The notes under the pieces were generated by a model, which worked only from the letters and a program-made list of their open reading frames with translations, was not told where the DNA came from and searched no databases. The position numbers and the translations under genes are program-made. From assembly GCA_903935195.1 (NCBI GenBank), contig CAIZQW010000173.1, forward strand, positions 1-37,457: a DNA stretch of 37,457 nucleotides. The letters are read 5' to 3'. This stretch comes from an uncultured bacterium. GTDB lineage: Bacteria > Verrucomicrobiota > Kiritimatiellia > RFP12 > UBA1067. Every line of letters begins with the position of its first letter. The first letter of the stretch is position 1. This document shows, piece after piece, positions 9,598 through 20,003 of this stretch.

Positions 9598-9958
9598 TTT
9601 CTCGGTGGGCAAAGCATTCCGGACAGTCCGTGACAAGAAGTTGGTTGTTCTGCCCAATTCCTTTGGCGGAGATGGTTTAATCACGAAGCCGTATGAGTTC
9701 GGTTCGCCTGTCAGCCGTTTGACAAAAGCCATCCGTAACGAAGCGCATCAAAAAGAGGTGAAGCTGACGTCAGCGGAGTGGTTGTCGTTGGTGACGTGGG
9801 TCGATGCCAACATGCCCTACACCGGCAAGATGTTCCATAAGCGCATGCTGTATGGCCGCAAGAACGTCTGGGATGAATTCGACTGGGGTGATCCCTGGGC
9901 CTATCCGACGGAAGAGCCAGCCTTGGGTGTGCGGATCCCGAAGGGGTTGCTCGAGTAG
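9572..9958 (+). pseudogene. Probable C-terminal remnant of a larger secreted enzyme (HzsA-related / planctomycete-type cytochrome-domain protein)
   Basis: Listed ORF 9467..9958 overlaps the AraC 3' end. The coherent part (MRTLKADLDFSVGK...LTSAEWLSLVTWVDANMPYTGKMFHKRMLYGRKNVWDEFDWGDPW) reads like a protein C-terminus without an N-terminus. Confidence 0.5.
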
Positions 9959-9982
9959 TCACTCAGTCAGCTAGGCACTCAG

Positions 9983-10237
9983 TCACATCTTATTGTTCTT
10001 GTCGATCTCTTGCATGAGGGTATCGAAATCGGACATTTTATCTTCAATCTTGCGAAACATCAGAATCAGGGCGATGAGCGAGGCTGCGGCGACGAGGAGC
10101 CAGACCGGTATGAGCCATGTCATGTTTGGCCATTTAGTCACCACATAAAAGACAAGCCCTGCGGATAATACCTGCCTGACTCCCCAGATAATCAGTTTCC
10201 GTTTCTTGATGGAACGTGTTTTTTCGCTTAAGTCATT
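9983..10237 (-). CDS. Small membrane protein of unknown function
   Basis: MNDLSEKTRSIKKRKLIIWGVRQVLSAGLVFYVVTKWPNMTWLIPVWLLVAAASLIALILMFRKIEDK: two TM segments and a polar tail. The 10237 start is preferred over 10270. Confidence 0.6.
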   Translation of the reverse strand, partial: NDLSEKTRSIKKRKLIIWGVRQVLSAGLVFYVVTKWPNMTWLIPVWLLVAAASLIALILMFRKIEDKMSDFDTLMQEIDKNNKM

Positions 10238-10474
10238 CATAGGTCTGTCATGTCTTTCTGTGGAAACCACATGTAGATAGTACCATGATTCATGGGGATA
10301 AGAAACTTGAAATTTGAAATTGGATTTTTAGTCTCCTTCTTCAATTCTGTTCACAATCTGATCAGCCTTTTTCAATAGCGCCAATTCCGGGTAGTCGTAG
10401 CGGGAAGGCGAGTGGTGATTCCCGATGATGTTCTTTATGATTTCAATCTTTTTGACCAAAAGCGTGGTTTCAGC

Positions 10475-10503
10475 TTGACCCTTTCACTGAAATAGGACAA
10501 AAT
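10475..10503 (+). promoter_or_regulatory. Candidate sigma70-type promoter for the mreB operon
   Basis: TTGACC (10475-10480), 17 nt spacer, CAAAAT (10498-10503). The -10 is weak. Confidence 0.4.
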
Positions 10504-10550
10504 ACTAAACATTCTGCACTAGTTTAGTGTGGTTTTAGGCGTTATCTTAA

Positions 10551-11588
<1,038 letters not shown>

Positions 11589-11654
11589 AAGATTGATATT
11601 TCTGCGGAAAAAGCTCCGGTCGTAAACCGTTCATGAACGGTGGAGCGTGCCCGG

Positions 11655-12509
11655 GTGAAGTCTAAAGTTTGGATTTTTTTGTTGGTCATCTCGCTGGGAG
11701 TCTTTCTCTTCCTACGTCACGGTGTAACCGCGTTTGCGAGCGAGACGATTTACCCCTTCTCTAATGCCACTCGCTGGTTTGATCAAACCATCGGTCTCTC
11801 TTTCCGCGCAGCCCTTACGCGCGTCGATTATGCCGCTCGCTGTGCAAAACAGGAGCGCGAGTTGGCTCGTCTCCAAGTGATGTTCACGGAGGCTGAAACG
11901 CGTGAAACCTTAATTAAGCACCAGCGCGCACTTCTTGAGTATACCCCCCCTGTATCGTGCCGCTGGCAGGCGGCCCCTGTCATTTCACGGGGTGGGACGG
12001 TTGCTATTTGGCAGACGCTCCGGCTTGGAAAAGGGTCGGCGCATGGTATTCGAAAAGGGGACCTCGTCATGGTGCCTGAGGGTGTTGTCGGCCGTATCGC
12101 TGACGTTACACTCCACACGAGTGATGTGATGTTGATTACGGACCCGAATAGTCGCGTAGCCTGTGAGCTCGATTTGTCCTCAGAGGAGGGGACGGGGGTG
12201 ATTAGAGGGATTCTGTATGGCGGCGGTGTCCGGCCAGGGGGTGACCCGAAATTAACCTTGCTCTATGTTATTGAACCCCTCCGCCTCAGGTATATGGCGC
12301 GCGAATTTGAGCCTGCACCGCGTACGCGTGTGGTGACATCGGGGCTTGGCAATACCTTTCCAAAGGGCCTTACGGTGGGTTATGTGCTCTCGAGCATGAT
12401 GGAACCGCAACGCCTTTCGCGTGAAGCGGAGATTATGCCGGCGGTTGATATGGCGTCGCTCTACGATGTCTTTGTTCTCTCGATCAGGGAGGATAAACAT
12501 GCGCCTTAA
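11655..12509 (+). CDS. mreC: Rod shape-determining protein MreC
   Basis: Single N-terminal TM, then coiled coil; VISRGGTVAIWQTLRLGKGSAHGIRKGDLVMVPEGVVGRIADVTLHTSDVMLITDPNSRVAC. ORF extends to 11640; GTG at 11655 is preferred because of GGTGGAG upstream. Confidence 0.93.
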   Translation: MKSKVWIFLLVISLGVFLFLRHGVTAFASETIYPFSNATRWFDQTIGLSFRAALTRVDYAARCAKQERELARLQVMFTEAETRETLIKHQRALLEYTPPVSCRWQAAPVISRGGTVAIWQTLRLGKGSAHGIRKGDLVMVPEGVVGRIADVTLHTSDVMLITDPNSRVACELDLSSEEGTGVIRGILYGGGVRPGGDPKLTLLYVIEPLRLRYMAREFEPAPRTRVVTSGLGNTFPKGLTVGYVLSSMMEPQRLSREAEIMPAVDMASLYDVFVLSIREDKHAP

Positions 12510-13035
12510 TATGTCCCTCATTCTCAGCTGTGTAGCGTTGCTACTCGCTGCAGTTCTTCAGGAGATGATCCCTGTCACGGCGCGGTTGCCCGTTAAGGGA
12601 TTCTTTTTGACGGGGGTGGCGATCTATTATGTTCTGGAAAAGCCGAAACTCATGAGTTTTGTACTTCTTCTGTGGGCTGGCATGCTGACCGATGCGTTGG
12701 GACGACTCCCCCATGGCTGTATCGTCATTTTTCTTTTACTGGTTTATCCACTCTTGCTCTTAATGAAACGAATCTTTACAGAGACCACGGTTCTTCATGG
12801 CATCTTCTGCGTTTCTGTTATTAGTGTGTTTCAGCAGATCTGGCTTTGTGCTTGGCTTCATAAGGCAGGCATTGCTGTTTTCTCGTGGGATATGCTTCAG
12901 TTGGCCGCCGCCGCCGCAGTCATGGGTATGGTCGTCGGGGTTTCGATGTTTTTGCTGTGTGGCTGGCTCGAACGTTTTAAAGGTGTTGATGATCGTCGGA
13001 CGACAGAGGTCGAAGGGTTGAATGGAATCGTATGA
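12499..13035 (+). CDS. mreD: Rod shape-determining protein MreD-like membrane protein
   Basis: Hydrophobic ~178 aa protein (MRLNMSLILSCVALLLAAVLQEMIPV...) between mreC and mrdA. ATG at 12499 overlaps the mreC end. Confidence 0.85.
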   Translation: MRLNMSLILSCVALLLAAVLQEMIPVTARLPVKGFFLTGVAIYYVLEKPKLMSFVLLLWAGMLTDALGRLPHGCIVIFLLLVYPLLLLMKRIFTETTVLHGIFCVSVISVFQQIWLCAWLHKAGIAVFSWDMLQLAAAAAVMGMVVGVSMFLLCGWLERFKGVDDRRTTEVEGLNGIV

Positions 13036-14845
13036 TGGACAGAAGCTGACGGATAGCTGGCGTATTGCGCTTATTGCGCTCTTATTCGGCCTAGCTCTCC
13101 TCTATTTGGCACATGCACTCTTCACAGTGCAGGTGGTGCAATCTTTTGCCTTTTCAAGCGATCAAGCCCGCCAGAGCATCCGTCGTGTTCAAGTGCCTGG
13201 GGCCCGCGGTCGGATTCTAGACCGCAAGGGTGTCTGCCTTGCTGAAAATCGTGCCAGTTATTGTATTGCCTTCTATGTTGAAGAGTTGCGCAAGCGTGGA
13301 AAATGGCTGAATACGATTAATGCGGTGAATGCGAATGTTGACAAGCTCGCCTCAGTGCTGGGCATTCCGCGCGAACTCTCCTATAACGCCATCTCCAATC
13401 ATGTGATCAAGAGCCTTCCTATGCCATTGATCGCCTGGAAAGATGTCGATGCCGTGACGCTGGCGCGCTGGGCCGAGCGCGCGGAACAGTTTCCAGGCGT
13501 TGATGTTTATGTACAACCGGAACGCTATTACCCAGAAAAATCGCTGGCGTTTCATTTGCTAGGGTATGTGCGCCGAGACCGCCCACCCCAATCTCGCCCC
13601 GGGGAGAAGTCCCACTTCTATCTCCCCGAGATGTATGGTCGTGAAGGACTGGAAGGAAAGTATAACGAGTGGTTGACAGGCCAGCTTGGCGAACAGTTAA
13701 TCCGCGTGGATGCTCGGGGCTATAAGTACAATGTCTGGGACGGGGAACCCGCCATTCCTGGCCGTGATTTACAGTTGACGTTAGACGCCTCCCTTCAGCG
13801 TGTTCTTGAAAATGCGCTGAGTGACAAGCGTGGGGCAGGGGTTGTTATCGATCCGCGGAATGGCGAAATCTTGGCCATGGCCAGTGCTCCAACCTTTAAC
13901 CCAAATGAATTTATTCCGATGATTCGTGATGGGCTTTGGAAACGCTTGACAGAGGATGATGCGCATCCGTTGCTGAATCGGGCGATCCAAGGACGGTATG
14001 CGCCCGGAAGTATCTTTAAACCAGTGACAGCCTTTGCGGCGTTCAGTCAGACAAACTTTAATCCTAACACGCTTCATCGCTGCACGGGCACGTTTGAGTT
14101 GGGGACCATGCGTCTGCGCTGTTGGGACACCTACGGCCATCAAGACATCGCCATGAGAAGGGCCATTGAGCAATCGTGTAACAGTTACTTTTGTACGCTA
14201 GGTTATCAAACGGGCCCTGCGGCTCTGATTGCACAGGCAAAGACTCTGGGTTTTGGAATGAAGACAGGGATTGATCTTCCAGGAGAAAGCTCCGGCTTGC
14301 TTCCAGATTCAGAATGGAAACTTGAACGGCTGGGTGAGAAGTGGCGCCCAGGCGATACCTGTCAGATGGCAATCGGGCAGGGGTTGCTGTTGGCGACGCC
14401 TTTGCAGATGGCGGTTCTTGCTGCAACAATCGCCAATGGCGGGAAGATTTATAAGCCTCATCTGATTAAGACGGATGTTCAGCCAGAGCCTCTGCGCACC
14501 ATGGATTGGTCTCCGGAAGCCTTGGCAGTCGTGCGGGGGGGGATGAGGGATGTTGTGCAGCAGGGGACAGGTCGCCGTGTTCAGATTTGTGGTACGCAGG
14601 TGAGTGGAAAGACAGGCACGGCCGAAATCGATATTAGGGGTGTTCGCCATAAGAACACGTGGTTTCTCGCGTTTGCCCCCTCTGAGGCTCCGACCGTTGC
14701 ACTGGTCATCCTCGTTGAAGATGGCGAGTCGGGAGGCAAGACCGTTGCTCCCTTGGCGCGGCAAGTCCTAGTCTCCATTTTTGGTGAAAGCACAAACGAG
14801 TCGCCGACACGGGTTGAAGCTCCCATCGTGACAGGAGGCGACTAA
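13022..14845 (+). CDS. mrdA: Penicillin-binding protein 2
   Basis: PGARGRILDRKGVCLAEN; GRYAPGSIFKPVTAFAA (SxxK); SCNSYF (SxN); VSGKTGTAEI (KTGT). Confidence 0.97.
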   Translation: MESYDGQKLTDSWRIALIALLFGLALLYLAHALFTVQVVQSFAFSSDQARQSIRRVQVPGARGRILDRKGVCLAENRASYCIAFYVEELRKRGKWLNTINAVNANVDKLASVLGIPRELSYNAISNHVIKSLPMPLIAWKDVDAVTLARWAERAEQFPGVDVYVQPERYYPEKSLAFHLLGYVRRDRPPQSRPGEKSHFYLPEMYGREGLEGKYNEWLTGQLGEQLIRVDARGYKYNVWDGEPAIPGRDLQLTLDASLQRVLENALSDKRGAGVVIDPRNGEILAMASAPTFNPNEFIPMIRDGLWKRLTEDDAHPLLNRAIQGRYAPGSIFKPVTAFAAFSQTNFNPNTLHRCTGTFELGTMRLRCWDTYGHQDIAMRRAIEQSCNSYFCTLGYQTGPAALIAQAKTLGFGMKTGIDLPGESSGLLPDSEWKLERLGEKWRPGDTCQMAIGQGLLLATPLQMAVLAATIANGGKIYKPHLIKTDVQPEPLRTMDWSPEALAVVRGGMRDVVQQGTGRRVQICGTQVSGKTGTAEIDIRGVRHKNTWFLAFAPSEAPTVALVILVEDGESGGKTVAPLARQVLVSIFGESTNESPTRVEAPIVTGGD

Positions 14846-14846
14846 C

Positions 14847-16028
14847 ATGTTTAAGAAAAATGACCTGTTTGCGCGTTTCCGCCTCTTTAATCCCCTCATG
14901 CTGATGAGCATGGTGTGCCTTATTTTTATTGGCATTCTTTATATCTACAGCTCGTGTTCGGTGCGCGAAGATGTAGATCTTCAGCAATTATACCTCCGGC
15001 ATGCATGGGCGGCGGGGTTGGGGCTGATCGTTTACTTCGTGGTGGCGCTTATAAACTATAAACGCATCCTGAAGTGGAGTTGGTTTATCTACGCTGTGGT
15101 ACTGATTTTGTTAATTCTGGTTCCCATCATTGGCGATTCCCAGATGGGCGCAAAGCGTTGGCTTTTTGGTATTCAACCCTCGGAACCCGCCAAGCTCGGG
15201 GTCGTTATGATTTTAGCTTGGGTTTTCAGCCAGAGAAACGTGCAGCGTGGCGCGGGGCTCTTTTTCCTGACAGCACTGCTGGTCGCCGTACCAGGATTTT
15301 TAATCCTGTTACAACCTGACTTAGGTACGGCAATGGTCTTAGTTCCAACAGTCTTTATGATGATGTTTGCCGCAAATGTCGCACCTAAACTCTTGTGGGG
15401 GTCGACACTTGCCGGGTTGACAATGGCTGGCTTAATTATGGGAACGGTTTATTATACAGAGACAGTTCCCATGACCCACGAACGCAAAGAGTCTTTGATC
15501 AGCAAGACCTGTTTGCGCGATCATCAGATCAAGCGCTTGCAAGTGTTTATGTTCCCGGACAAAGATTTGCATGGCAGCGGGTATAATCGGCGGCAGTCAC
15601 AGATTGCCGTGGGCTCCGGAGGCGCCTGGGGCAAGGGGTATTTAAAAGGCGAGCACTATATGCTCGGATACTTGCCCCCCTCGGTCTCCTCCAATGATTT
15701 TATTTTTGCAGTGCTGGCTGAAGAGGCTGGCTTTGCTGGAACAGTGATTGTGCTACTCCTATTCCTTTTCATGACATGGACAGGACTCTGGGTGGCTTTT
15801 CGATGTCGGGATGATGGGGGGCGGATTCTCTGTGTGGGCGTGGTGACCGTGATGTTTAGTCATATATTCATCAATATCGCCATGACAATCGGACTGATGC
15901 CGATCACGGGGCTCCCCTTGCCATTTATCAGTTATGGCCGAACGTTTATGCTGACCATGATGGTTGGATTAGGCCTGGTGCAAAGTGTTTCTATGTACGG
16001 ACGAGAAGAGGAGACACGTTTTTCGTAG
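14847..16028 (+). CDS. rodA: Rod shape-determining protein RodA (SEDS glycosyltransferase)
   Basis: GAKRWLFGIQPSEPAKLGVVMILAW; LLQPDLGTAMVLVPTVFMMMF; SQIAVGSGGAWGKGY; TGLPLPFISYGRTFMLTMMVGLGLVQSV. Confidence 0.96.
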   Translation: MFKKNDLFARFRLFNPLMLMSMVCLIFIGILYIYSSCSVREDVDLQQLYLRHAWAAGLGLIVYFVVALINYKRILKWSWFIYAVVLILLILVPIIGDSQMGAKRWLFGIQPSEPAKLGVVMILAWVFSQRNVQRGAGLFFLTALLVAVPGFLILLQPDLGTAMVLVPTVFMMMFAANVAPKLLWGSTLAGLTMAGLIMGTVYYTETVPMTHERKESLISKTCLRDHQIKRLQVFMFPDKDLHGSGYNRRQSQIAVGSGGAWGKGYLKGEHYMLGYLPPSVSSNDFIFAVLAEEAGFAGTVIVLLLFLFMTWTGLWVAFRCRDDGGRILCVGVVTVMFSHIFINIAMTIGLMPITGLPLPFISYGRTFMLTMMVGLGLVQSVSMYGREEETRFS

Positions 16029-16065
16029 AGGCTTGAGTCTTCAAGCCGAAAAAAAGGAGAGAAGA

Positions 16066-17685
16066 ATGAACATGCTAAAACCCTTGACAGATGGGATCAA
16101 AAAGATGATTGGATGGATCAAGCGTACTGGACCGAAGCGCGAGATCATTGTCAATGCTGAGAAACTGGAGACGCGCGTAGCTGTCGTTGAAAACGGCCGC
16201 GTCGAAGAGTTCTTGGTGGAACATCCAGCGGAAGATCGTTTAGTCGGGAGTATTTTTAAAGGTCGTATCCAGAATCTGGAACATGATCTACAGGCCGCCT
16301 TTGTGGATATTGGCTTGAAAAAGAATGCGTTTCTGCATTATTGGGATATGATTCCAGATGATGACAGCCGTTTGGATGAGGATGATGAAAATGCACGTCC
16401 CTCCCGCCGGAAACGCGTCTCTAACGAAGAGATCAACAAGCGATTCCCTCCGGGAACCGAAATTGTGGTTCAGGTGACCAAGGGGCCGATTAGCACCAAG
16501 GGACCCCGTGTGACAGCCAATCTCAGTCTGCCAGGTCGTTACTTGGTCATGATGCCAGGCACCCATTTGAGGGGCGTCTCCCGTAAAATTGGCGATGCGA
16601 AAGAGCGTCAGCGCTTGAAAAAGATTCTCGATCGGATGCCGCTTCCAGACGATGCGGGATTGATTGTGCGTACCGTGGGTTCGAATGCGAATCAGCGCTC
16701 GTTTGTTCGTGACTTGCGAAACCTGATGGAGTCTTGGAATGAACTGCAAGAGAATATCAAGAAGTTGCCTTCACCGGCGTGCGTCTACCAAGAGCCCGAC
16801 CTTGTTGAGCGCGTCGTTCGTGATTGGTTAACCGAAGAAATTGATTGTGTAACCATTGATGATTTGGATTCTTACAATCGCATTCGAAATGTAGCAGGGC
16901 GTATCTCACGCCGTGCCAAGGGCATGATTCGTCACTATGACGGACACTTGGCGATCTTTGAGCATTATGGCGTGGAACGTCAGATCGAGGAGACCTATCG
17001 CCGTAAAGTCAACCTGAAGTCAGGTGCCTATCTGGTCATTGAAGAGACAGAAGCCCTGATCTCGATTGACGTCAATACCGGACGTCACCGTGGAAAGGGT
17101 TCGCAGGAGGATGCCATCCTTGAGGTGAATTTGGAGGCTGTCGAAGAGGTCGCTCGTCAATTGAGATTGCGAAATATTGGTGGTTTGGTCGTCCTTGACT
17201 TGATTGATATGAAGTCACGGAAACATCAGAACACGGTTTACAAAGCCATGAAGCAGGCGTTGCGGCGTGATCGTGCACGTACAAACGTCTTGCAGATCTC
17301 CGAGCTTGGGTTGATGGAGATGACGCGCCAGCGCCAAGAGGAGAGCCTCTTGTCGAAGATGTACTCGGACTGCCCTTACTGTAAGGGACATGGTAGCGTG
17401 AAGTCCCCTCTGGCGTTGAGTGCGGATATTCAACGGCAAATTGGTGCAGTGATGCGGAAGGGTTCGCAAGAAGGCCGCGACGTGAATCTTCAGGTCATTG
17501 TCGCTCCCAGTGTTCTGGATCGTCTGCGTAAAGAAGATGAGGCCTTTTTGGTGGAGCTTCAACGTCGTTACACAGGTCGGTTGACCTTCAAGTCTGAGCT
17601 GCACCGGCATCCGGAGTCCTTCTGTATTGTGGATGGCGATACAGCAAAAGTTTTGTATTCCGTTGGCGACTCAAAATCAGTATAA
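16066..17685 (+). CDS. rng: Ribonuclease E/G family protein
   Basis: KREIIVNAEKLETRVAVVENGRVEEFLVE; S1-like GSIFKGRIQNLEHDLQAAFVDIGLKKNAFLH; SIDVNTGRHRGKG; VVLDLIDMKSRKHQ; CPYCKGHG. ATG at 16066 preferred over the listed 15985. Confidence 0.95.
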   Translation: MNMLKPLTDGIKKMIGWIKRTGPKREIIVNAEKLETRVAVVENGRVEEFLVEHPAEDRLVGSIFKGRIQNLEHDLQAAFVDIGLKKNAFLHYWDMIPDDDSRLDEDDENARPSRRKRVSNEEINKRFPPGTEIVVQVTKGPISTKGPRVTANLSLPGRYLVMMPGTHLRGVSRKIGDAKERQRLKKILDRMPLPDDAGLIVRTVGSNANQRSFVRDLRNLMESWNELQENIKKLPSPACVYQEPDLVERVVRDWLTEEIDCVTIDDLDSYNRIRNVAGRISRRAKGMIRHYDGHLAIFEHYGVERQIEETYRRKVNLKSGAYLVIEETEALISIDVNTGRHRGKGSQEDAILEVNLEAVEEVARQLRLRNIGGLVVLDLIDMKSRKHQNTVYKAMKQALRRDRARTNVLQISELGLMEMTRQRQEESLLSKMYSDCPYCKGHGSVKSPLALSADIQRQIGAVMRKGSQEGRDVNLQVIVAPSVLDRLRKEDEAFLVELQRRYTGRLTFKSELHRHPESFCIVDGDTAKVLYSVGDSKSV

Positions 17686-17696
17686 TAAAAAGCCAA

Positions 17697-19976
17697 ATGA
17701 GAAAAGCTCTACTTTTTGCGTGGTTGGGTGTCCTGTCATGGAGTTGCTTTGGGCAAGTCGCGTCCAAGGTAGAGAAATTCCTCGACATGAAGTCGGGTAT
17801 CGAAAAATTCGAGAGCACGGCTGATAAATTCGAGGTCAATCAACAGACGGGCTGGATTATTTTGACAGGGCATGTCAAGGTCGTCACCGATAAACAAGAG
17901 CTGGCCGCTGATGAAGCAAGGATTCACCGGGAGAGCGGTGCGATCAAGGCCACGGGTCATGTCGTCATTCGCCAGCCAGGCATGGGGGAGTGGCGGGGCG
18001 ACGACATTGAGTACAACTATAAAACAGGCAAAGGCATTGCGCTGAACGGTTATTTGAGGTCGAAATGTTTTAGCGTCTATGCCAAAGAGATGTCCCGTCA
18101 GGAAGATGGGCTCTATGAAGGGCATGATGTCACCGTCACGACCTGTACAAATGATCTTGAGCATTTGCACTGGTGTGTGACAGGTGATGCAAGTCTCAAA
18201 GACGGGGAATATGTGACACTGCGCAATGGTGTTCCCTATCTTTTTGGAGTTCCGTTCTTCTACTTCCCGTATATGTACCGTTCGATGGAGGTTGACTATG
18301 GGGTGCGCGTCTATCCAGGTTATACCTCGCGATGGGGCGCCTATGTTCTCTTTGCTTACACGCTGAACCTCTATCGTTCAAAGGAGCCAGGCGGGGCGCT
18401 TGTGGATGCGACATCCCATCTCGAGTTCCGCTCAAAGAGGGGGGTCGGCATTGGAGAGACGTTGGAGTGGGATCTGAAACGGTGGGGTGAAGGCGGATTG
18501 AGCGGCTTCTATTTTGATGACACGAATGCTCAGAATGATAACGGCGATCCTAATTGGGCTTCGAAAATACCATCGAACCGATATAAGTTTGACCTCAAAC
18601 ATGCTGTGGATCTTACCCCGCGTGACCTGTTAGTGTTGCAAGGAAGATACGAGAGCGACTCAGAAGTGATGAATGATTATTTTGACCGTCTGAATCGTGC
18701 GGAGAGCATCCCGATTAATCTGATCGGTTATGAACATCGGGAACACGCATTGGCAACAGGTGTGACCGTGAGTGGTCCGCTAAACGATTTTTATGGAGGT
18801 GTCGCACGGTTGCCAGAAGCGTGGCTTGACATCATGCCGACCTCGGTGTTCAATACGGGGTTGAATTACGAAAGTCAGACGCGGGCGGGCTACTTGTCTC
18901 GGGAGGCAGCCTACTATGAAGATGTAGCGGATCCAAATTATGCCTATTACCCGGGTGATTGGGCAGACTATGATACGACACGGGTGAACACCGCGCATCG
19001 CCTGACCTATCCGATTCGTTTGTTTGACGCCGTGAGCGTTGTTCCGCGCGCGGGCTACCAAGGCACCTATTATCAAGACTCCGCGTCAGGGGACTCCCTC
19101 TATCGTCACTCGGGGGAACTGGGGGTTGAGACCTCGATGCGTTTTGTCTCCGGCTGGGACAATGGGTGGCGTCACACGGTTGAGCCCTACCTCGATTACA
19201 GCTGGCAGCCGACCTATTGGAGTGAAGAGGGAGACCCCGGCGTCTACACCTTTGACCGAATCGATCGTTCCTTTGAGTGGCTTGATCAGTTCGGGACAGA
19301 TGGGGTTTGGCTGCCTTATAATTGGCATGGGGTACGTCCAGGTGTGCGTAACCTCTGGCAGACAAAAAGTGAGAAGACAGGGGCACCGCGTACGATGTTG
19401 GATGTGGATCTGTATGCGGCTGTTCAAATGCCCTCCCCGAATACAAGCGATGTGAATCCCAATATTGACCAAAATGGTGTGCGAATGCTGGGCATGAAGA
19501 CCATCTTTAGTCCGATCGAGTCGTTTCAGATGCGTACCGTTGGTGAATGGGATACTGAACAAGAGAAGATGGCTTATGTTGATCTATCCGCGCACTATCG
19601 CGTCTCAAAATCCTTTAATATCGGCAGTGGTTATATGGCCCGAAACCACGAGCTGTATGATTACGATGCCTCCCCCATTCCTCAATGGAATCGTGTCGAA
19701 CACAGCGTGCTGTATACGGGTTTCTATCATGAAATCACAGATGCTTGGGCGTGGAGTCTCTTTGTTCGTTATGATTCCGATGAGGGCGAGTTAGAAGAAG
19801 TGGGGGGTTATCTCCAGTACGGTCTTGACTGCCTTATCTTCCAGCTGCGTACCTCTTATCGTACAGCCTACACCCGTATTGATGGTTCGGAAAAAGAGAG
19901 TGACTTCCGTATTTCTTTCGTCATGTGGCTGAGGGCGATGGACAAGAAAAAACGTGAACAGTGGGATCGCTGGTAG
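17697..19976 (+). CDS. lptD: LPS-assembly protein LptD / OstA-like outer-membrane protein
   Basis: N-terminal OstA-like region (GWIILTGHVKVVTDKQELAADEARIHRESGAIKATGHVVI), CVTGDASLKDGEYVTLRNGVPYLFGVPFFYFPYMY, beta-barrel C-terminal part. Confidence 0.9.
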   Translation: MRKALLFAWLGVLSWSCFGQVASKVEKFLDMKSGIEKFESTADKFEVNQQTGWIILTGHVKVVTDKQELAADEARIHRESGAIKATGHVVIRQPGMGEWRGDDIEYNYKTGKGIALNGYLRSKCFSVYAKEMSRQEDGLYEGHDVTVTTCTNDLEHLHWCVTGDASLKDGEYVTLRNGVPYLFGVPFFYFPYMYRSMEVDYGVRVYPGYTSRWGAYVLFAYTLNLYRSKEPGGALVDATSHLEFRSKRGVGIGETLEWDLKRWGEGGLSGFYFDDTNAQNDNGDPNWASKIPSNRYKFDLKHAVDLTPRDLLVLQGRYESDSEVMNDYFDRLNRAESIPINLIGYEHREHALATGVTVSGPLNDFYGGVARLPEAWLDIMPTSVFNTGLNYESQTRAGYLSREAAYYEDVADPNYAYYPGDWADYDTTRVNTAHRLTYPIRLFDAVSVVPRAGYQGTYYQDSASGDSLYRHSGELGVETSMRFVSGWDNGWRHTVEPYLDYSWQPTYWSEEGDPGVYTFDRIDRSFEWLDQFGTDGVWLPYNWHGVRPGVRNLWQTKSEKTGAPRTMLDVDLYAAVQMPSPNTSDVNPNIDQNGVRMLGMKTIFSPIESFQMRTVGEWDTEQEKMAYVDLSAHYRVSKSFNIGSGYMARNHELYDYDASPIPQWNRVEHSVLYTGFYHEITDAWAWSLFVRYDSDEGELEEVGGYLQYGLDCLIFQLRTSYRTAYTRIDGSEKESDFRISFVMWLRAMDKKKREQWDRW

Positions 19977-20003
19977 GTTTCGTTGTGAAAAGGAGACAAC
20001 ACC

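Noticed and set aside
9956-9986. CACTCAGTCAgctagGCACTCAGTCA direct repeat
   Set aside because: Short simple repeat in a gap next to a likely gene remnant; not enough to claim an element.
16029-16050. GGCTTGAGTCTTCAAGCC hairpin after rodA as a terminator
   Set aside because: Short stem followed by A-rich rather than T-rich DNA on the plus strand and the operon continues closely into rng; may be a minor mRNA hairpin only.
16672-16700. GGTTCGAATGC tRNA T-arm-like string
   Set aside because: Inside rng coding sequence with no acceptor or anticodon arms around it.
18850-19446. 198 aa minus-strand ORF (and the overlapping 19086..19562)
   Set aside because: Shadow ORFs of lptD with Arg/Pro/Ser-rich composition typical of antisense frames.
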